64,000 nt of DNA from the NCBI RefSeq assembly GCF_003467445.1, contig NZ_QSGS01000005.1:62001-126000 (forward strand). Direction: 5' to 3'. The position numbers were made by a program, and so were the translations under genes. The notes below the pieces were generated by a model. The model saw nothing but the letters and a program-made list of their open reading frames with translations, ran no database searches and was not told where the DNA came from. Positions 60,297-64,000 of the stretch are shown here, in pieces; within the stretch, counting starts at the first letter, position 1, and every line of letters begins with the position of its first letter. Source of the stretch: Exiguobacterium sp. AM39-5BH. Lineage in GTDB: Bacteria > Bacillota > Bacilli > Exiguobacteriales > Exiguobacteriaceae.

Positions 60297-61930
60297 TTAG
60301 CGTACCGCGAGCGCTTTCCATCCTGTCGCGCCCATGACAGAGCTGACTTGGCTTTTCGGGATGACGAGGCGACCGCGATATGGGTCGTTGATGTAGAGGT
60401 TATTCTTGTCATAGCCCGTCGCGAGCATGACATGATAATTGACGAAACCGGTGAACTTTTGGTTCGAGGCGGTGTACCAATTGAAATATCCATACGGCTG
60501 TTTGAAGTCGACGCTCGCCCAGACGATGACCGGGTTGCCGAGTGACAGCTCCCGCTCGATTGACGCTAATCCTTGGCCGGACAAATCTTTCACGGGCCGG
60601 TATTTGCTCGAGAAGTTGATCATGCCTTTCGGATAAATCCCGTAGTTGCGATATTTGCTGAGCTTGCCTTTCGGGTCGCCTGTGAACATGACGTTCGGGT
60701 CGACCCAGCGATAAAGTCGGTTCTCATAGCGGGCGTTCCACATGCTTTTCGGCATCTCCCGGTACAGCGTCTCGGCGCTGACGACGCGTCCTTTTTTCTC
60801 GAGCGCCATCTTGAGCGAAAAGAACTCGCAACCGGATGGATAGCCCATCTGGAACTGGCGATAGAGCGGCACGCTCATCTTGTAGCTGGAGAGCGGGTTG
60901 CTATAGGCGCCCCGGGCATCGAACGCGGCGTTACCGATGCGCTTGTTCTTATACATGACGCCCGACGGATCGAAGAAATACCATTTGCCGTTGATGACTT
61001 GCCAATCCGTCTTCTTCGTCAAGGTCGGTGCAAAATATTCGTATTGCGTCGTATATTTCCAACCAGTCTCACGGACCCCGGTCGAGTGGAAATGGTAGTA
61101 GTGGCTCCCGACCTTATGTTTTCCTTGTAGGCGATAGCCGTATACAGGATGGAACCCGTACACTTTCCCGTCAATCGTCTGAAGACCGTAACGACGTTTT
61201 CCGTCCGACCCGAAATAATAATAGCGGGCGGCGACTTTTTGGACGCCGGCCAACCGATAGCCGTACGTCTCATGGAACCCGTAAACGGTCGTCCCGATTT
61301 TCTGTAACCCATGGCGACGCGAGCGTCCGTGCCGAAGTAGTAGTGACGGGTGCCGACCTGTTGCCAACCGGTGGCGACACGTCCGTCTTTCAAGAGCAAA
61401 TATTTCTTGCCGTTAATCGTATACATGCCGGTGCGGATCGTCCCGTTGTCGAACACGTAATGCTTCGCCCCATTGACCGTCTGCCAACCGACGAGTTGCT
61501 TCCCTTGCGCCGAGAACAAATAGCGTTTTCCATCGACCGTCACGAAGCCGGTCGCCATGGCCCCGTTCGATTTGAAATAGTATGTACTGCCACTGAGCTG
61601 TTGCCAACCTGTCTGCCGTTTTCCGTCAGCGGCGAACAAGTAGGTCGCCCCGTCAATCGGATAAAGACCTGTGACGAGGACGCCATCCGTTTCGAAATAA
61701 TATGTAGCGCCATCGATGCTTTGCCAGCCGATGACCATCGTCCCATCTTCCGCGAAATAGTACGTCTTGCCCTCGATCACTTGCCAACCGGTAAGGACTG
61801 TCCCGTCTTCTGACGTATAGACCGTTCCCGTTTCCGTCTTTTGAAACCCGGTCGCGGCCTGGACGTTGTCGGCGCTAATCACGATGCTCATACTGACGAC
61901 CAATCCTGCCACTACATGACTCCACTTCAT
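60297..61930 (-). CDS. Secreted C39-like peptidase with glucan/wall-binding repeats (frame broken near 61324)
   Basis: I start at ATG 61930, seven bases after GGAGGG. The signal peptide ends near VQAA. About fifteen 20-residue repeats (GWQ.I.G..YYF..DG pattern) follow, as in choline- or glucan-binding wall repeats. The frame breaks inside one repeat. One extra G (GACGCTC to GACGGCTC, near 61324) gives FGTDGSRRHGLQKIG, in line with the next repeat FGSDGKRRYGLQTIDG, and a 544-residue protein. The C-terminal 190 residues are a C39-like (peptidase_C39_2) domain with the nucleophile Cys in GYPSGCEFFSLKMAL and the His in NYHVMLATGYD. It probably cleaves a wall or surface peptide. Confidence 0.75.
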
Positions 61931-61993
61931 AGTCCGTCCCTCCACAATCAGTTTGCAAATTTGGTATTATTTTGTAAATTAATTATACATGAG

Positions 61994-62017
61994 AAAAGCC
62001 GCCTTGACTCGGCGGCT
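61994..62017 (-). terminator. Terminator after the YxlG-like permease gene
   Basis: On the reverse strand AGCCGCC (62017-62011) pairs with GGCGGCT (62003-61997), followed by UUUUCUC. Confidence 0.75.
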
Positions 62018-62043
62018 AAAGGACTATTTAAAAGGGTGGTATG

Positions 62044-62802
62044 TCAGGACGAACGGCTCATAAATAACAACCGTTTCGAGGCGACAAAGAGCGTCACACC
62101 AATCAGCAACAGGCTACTGACAATCGGCCAGACGAGTAAGCTCTCACCCATGAGCACTTCGGCCGATAACGAGCCGAGCCGCCATGGCATCCAATCCCAC
62201 TCGAGCCAGCCGATGAGGAGCGACATGATAAAGTGAAGACCGAGCGTGATGACAAGGGCGACGAGACCGCTCTCGAGCAACGCCGCGAACAAGAAGAAAA
62301 TCGACAGCTGGACGACGAAATGAAGCATGAGCAGCCCGGTCGCGATTAAGAAATCGGTGACGTCGAACGAATCGAACAGAACAATCGTGTAATAGACGGC
62401 GCTCAATTGGGCGAGGCCAATCGCGACGACGGCAAGTAGTGAATAATGTCCCCATTTGCTGAGGACGATGCGCGTCGCCGGGATTTTGAGCGACTTGAGC
62501 CAGGCGAGCGTGCCGAGCGACCGTTCGTGACTGAACGTATGCATGGCGGACAACAGCATGACGAGCAAACCGATTTGTCGCAACTGTTCGCTCGCCGACA
62601 TGAGCACTTCTTCCGGTGATGGGGTCGGAATTTCGATGACCGCGCCGTCCGGCAAGTTGCCGCTCGAGGCCAAGATGTCCGGAAGGAAATAGAGCGTGAG
62701 CGGCTGCATCGCCGCGAGCAGCATCAACGCAATCGGGACCCAGATGAGGCGCTTGTTGCGCCATGACTCTTTCCACTCTTGTTTGAAGATGGCCAGTCTC
62801 AT
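62044..62802 (-). CDS. ABC transporter permease, YxlG-like
   Basis: A 252-residue membrane protein with six membrane segments (LIWVPIALMLLAAMQPLTLYF, IGLLVMLLSAMHTFSHERSLG, HYSLLAVVAIGLAQ and three more). TFSHERSLGTLAWLKSLKIP matches the cytoplasmic loop of ABC-2 permeases that bear their own ATPase partner. The start codon overlaps the ATPase stop by one base (TGATG). It ends the three-gene unit that resembles yxlE-yxlF-yxlG of the Bacillus subtilis sigma-Y operon. The substrate is unknown. Confidence 0.7.
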   Translation of the reverse strand: MRLAIFKQEWKESWRNKRLIWVPIALMLLAAMQPLTLYFLPDILASSGNLPDGAVIEIPTPSPEEVLMSASEQLRQIGLLVMLLSAMHTFSHERSLGTLAWLKSLKIPATRIVLSKWGHYSLLAVVAIGLAQLSAVYYTIVLFDSFDVTDFLIATGLLMLHFVVQLSIFFLFAALLESGLVALVITLGLHFIMSLLIGWLEWDWMPWRLGSLSAEVLMGESLLVWPIVSSLLLIGVTLFVASKRLLFMSRSS

Positions 62803-63649
62803 CAGGCGTTCATCTCTAAGAAGAGTGACTCGAGCGATGGATGCCCCACATGGAGCGATTGGAGACGGAGGTCGCGTTCGAGCATCAGTTCCAGGAGCGC
62901 CCGTTCCGTCACGTCTTTTGCCTGTGTTTCGAGTTCCCATGTCGTCCCGGAGCGGGAGACGTGACTGACACCCGGCAGCGTCCGCCACTCGTCTTCCGTC
63001 ACGACATCGTTGAACAGGCGGACTTGAATCGAGGACTTCGAGCCGAGCAGATCGGTCACGGTCCCTTCCATGAGCAGGCGTCCTTGCCGGAGCAGGAGCA
63101 CCCAATCGCTCGCTTCCTCGGCGTCGGGGAGCACGTGCGTCGAATAGAGAATCATCCGCTCCCGTTTCAAGTCGCTCAACAAGTCGAGCACTTCACGCCG
63201 ACCGCGCGGGTCGAGCGCGGAGACGGGTTCATCGAGCAATAACAACTCGGGGTCATGCACGAGCGCCTGGCGATGCCGAGCCGCTGTCGCATGCCACCGG
63301 ACAAATGGGCCGCCGGTCGATTGACGGGATCGAGTCCGACCCGTTTCAACAAATGGACCGGGTCGACATTCGTGACGCCGGTCAACTCGGCCGCATAGCG
63401 AATCGTCTCGACCGGTGTGAGCGATGGATAGAGCGCCGGTCGCTGTGGCAGATAGCCGATACGGATGGCGTCATGCCCGACGATCTGTCCGGACGTCGGT
63501 GTCGTCACGCGGGCAATCATATTGAGCAGTGTCGTCTTGCCGGCCCCGTTCTCACCGAGGAGCGAGGTACAACCGGGGCGGAGTGAGAAGCTGACGTCGT
63601 CGAGCGCGGTGAACGTGCCGAATCGTTTCGTCAGTTGAGTGACGTTCAT
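62802..63649 (-). CDS. ABC transporter ATP-binding protein, YxlF-like (frame broken near 63269)
   Basis: ATG 63649 overlaps the previous stop by four bases. Walker A is GENGAGKTT (about 36) and the signature is HLSGGMRQRLGIA. Directly after that the frame goes wrong. The -1 frame continues with ALVHDPELLLLDEPVSALDP (Walker B), then YSTHVLPDAEE (switch) to 62802. One extra base in the CCAGG context near 63269 (ATC GCx CAG GCG) gives an intact 282-residue ATPase. Without the repair Walker B would be lost and the protein dead, yet the downstream permease gene is intact, which supports an assembly fault. Confidence 0.75.
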
Positions 63650-63849
63650 CGCTTCGTCCGTCCCCATAGGAAGTAGACAATCGGCCCGAGAATGTTGATG
63701 AATAGGATGACGAGGAGCCATACCCATTTCGGTCCATTCGTTTCTTGCCGTTTGAGCAAATCAATCAAGGCGACGACGAGCAAGATGAGTTGCAACACGA
63801 GCAACGGCAAGAGGATGAGCAATAAATTTGAGTCATTGGTAATGTCCAA
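63646..63849 (-). CDS. Small PLDc_N-type membrane protein, YxlE-like
   Basis: A 67-residue protein with two membrane segments (LLLILLPLLVLQLILLVVAL and WVWLLVILFINILGPIVYFL). The sequence between them (IDLLKRQETNGPKW) and the ending VYFLWGRTKR are typical of the phospholipase D nuclease N-terminal (PLDc_N) family. It starts at TTG 63849, with GGAGGAA five bases upstream. In Bacillus subtilis the equivalent YxlE is a negative regulator of sigma-Y and lies next to YxlFG, the same order as here. No sigma factor gene is visible in the part of the upstream region that falls inside the window. Confidence 0.75.
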   Translation of the reverse strand: MDITNDSNLLLILLPLLVLQLILLVVALIDLLKRQETNGPKWVWLLVILFINILGPIVYFLWGRTKR

Positions 63850-63920
63850 TTATGTTCCTCCTTCATAAATGAGTTCACTACTTCATTCCACATATAGGAC
63901 CTATTTCCTGTATGGAACAG

Positions 63921-63950
63921 AAAAAAGCCCTTTCTCCGTAAAGAAAGGGT
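63921..63950 (-). terminator. Terminator of the gene entering from the right edge
   Basis: On the reverse strand CCCTTTCT (63949-63942) pairs with AGAAAGGG (63935-63928), followed by six U residues. Confidence 0.8.
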
Positions 63951-63955
63951 GACAA

Positions 63956-64000
63956 TCATTTGACGATGATGACCGGGGCGAGCGCTCGTTTGGCGAGCTT
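63956..64000 (-). CDS. C-terminal end of a gene entering from the right edge (partial)
   Basis: The reverse strand reads 14 codons in frame (ending APVIIVK) to a TGA at 63958-63956, six bases before a clear terminator. The fragment is too short to name. The terminator indicates it is not in the yxlEFG-like operon. Confidence 0.5.
   Translation of the reverse strand, partial: KLAKRALAPVIIVK

Noticed and set aside
1..64000. CRISPR arrays, tRNA/rRNA genes, insertion sequences or prophage genes
   Set aside because: No regularly spaced repeats, no cloverleaf or rRNA-like sequence, and no transposase or phage structural genes were recognised by reading; a covariance-model scan was not possible.

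Overview
The window reads as chromosome from a low-G+C-lineage Gram-positive bacterium (Bacillales). The evidence is strong AGGAGG-type ribosome binding sites, a T-box leader, rho-independent terminators after almost every unit, and genes typical of Bacillus relatives (anthranilate synthase, CsbD, TagGH exporter, YxlEFG-like cluster, PadR, NamZ). Base composition looks balanced rather than AT-rich and ACG/GTC/GCG codons are common, so an Exiguobacterium-like organism is my best guess; this is inference, not a database match. No rRNA, tRNA, CRISPR array, insertion sequence or prophage was seen.

Layout. 1-1.6 kb: end of an iron-siderophore ABC importer (ATPase plus flavin reductase). 1.7-2.9 kb: a membrane-anchored protein of unknown function. 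2.9-5.1 kb: trpEG, reverse strand, behind a tRNA-Trp T-box. 5.2-6.2 kb: two small genes. 6.3-29.5 kb: a surface and secretome block. It holds Ig-like repeat proteins, a large S-layer-like protein, three propeller-like secreted paralogues, a heparinase II/III-type lyase, an SH3-domain protein and a secreted 5'-nucleotidase. 29.8-46.8 kb: a cell-wall polymer locus with four glycosyltransferase genes (three of them very large), UDP-ManNAcA synthesis (wecB, wecC), a TagGH-type exporter and an AlgI/DHHW O-acetylation pair. 47-51 kb: DUF218 protein, OatA-like acyltransferase, chromate transporter plus PadR regulator. 51.1-53.8 kb: PAS-GGDEF-HD-GYP protein. 53.9-57 kb: ABC-2 exporter. 57.2-58.8 kb: CsbD and a CAP-domain protein. 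58.9-62 kb: NamZ muramidase and a C39-like peptidase with wall-binding repeats. 62-63.9 kb: YxlEFG-like transporter.

How it fits together. Most of 6-62 kb concerns the cell envelope. The S-layer-like protein and the 5'-nucleotidase share an N-terminal basic/aromatic module that is not an SLH domain, and neither ends in LPXTG. The adjacent locus would make and export a ManNAcA-containing, probably O-acetylated, wall polymer. The testable idea is that this polymer is the ligand of that module, comparable in principle to non-SLH S-layer anchoring in Geobacillus. Two secreted hydrolase genes (5'-nucleotidase and NamZ) each carry a good CcpA (cre) site just after the promoter.

Caution on sequence quality. 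Nine otherwise intact genes are broken by a single apparent -1 shift. Each is repaired by adding one base to a short homopolymer, and each repaired length is a multiple of three. This looks like systematic base loss in the assembly rather than real gene decay. I give the repaired extents and say so in each entry.
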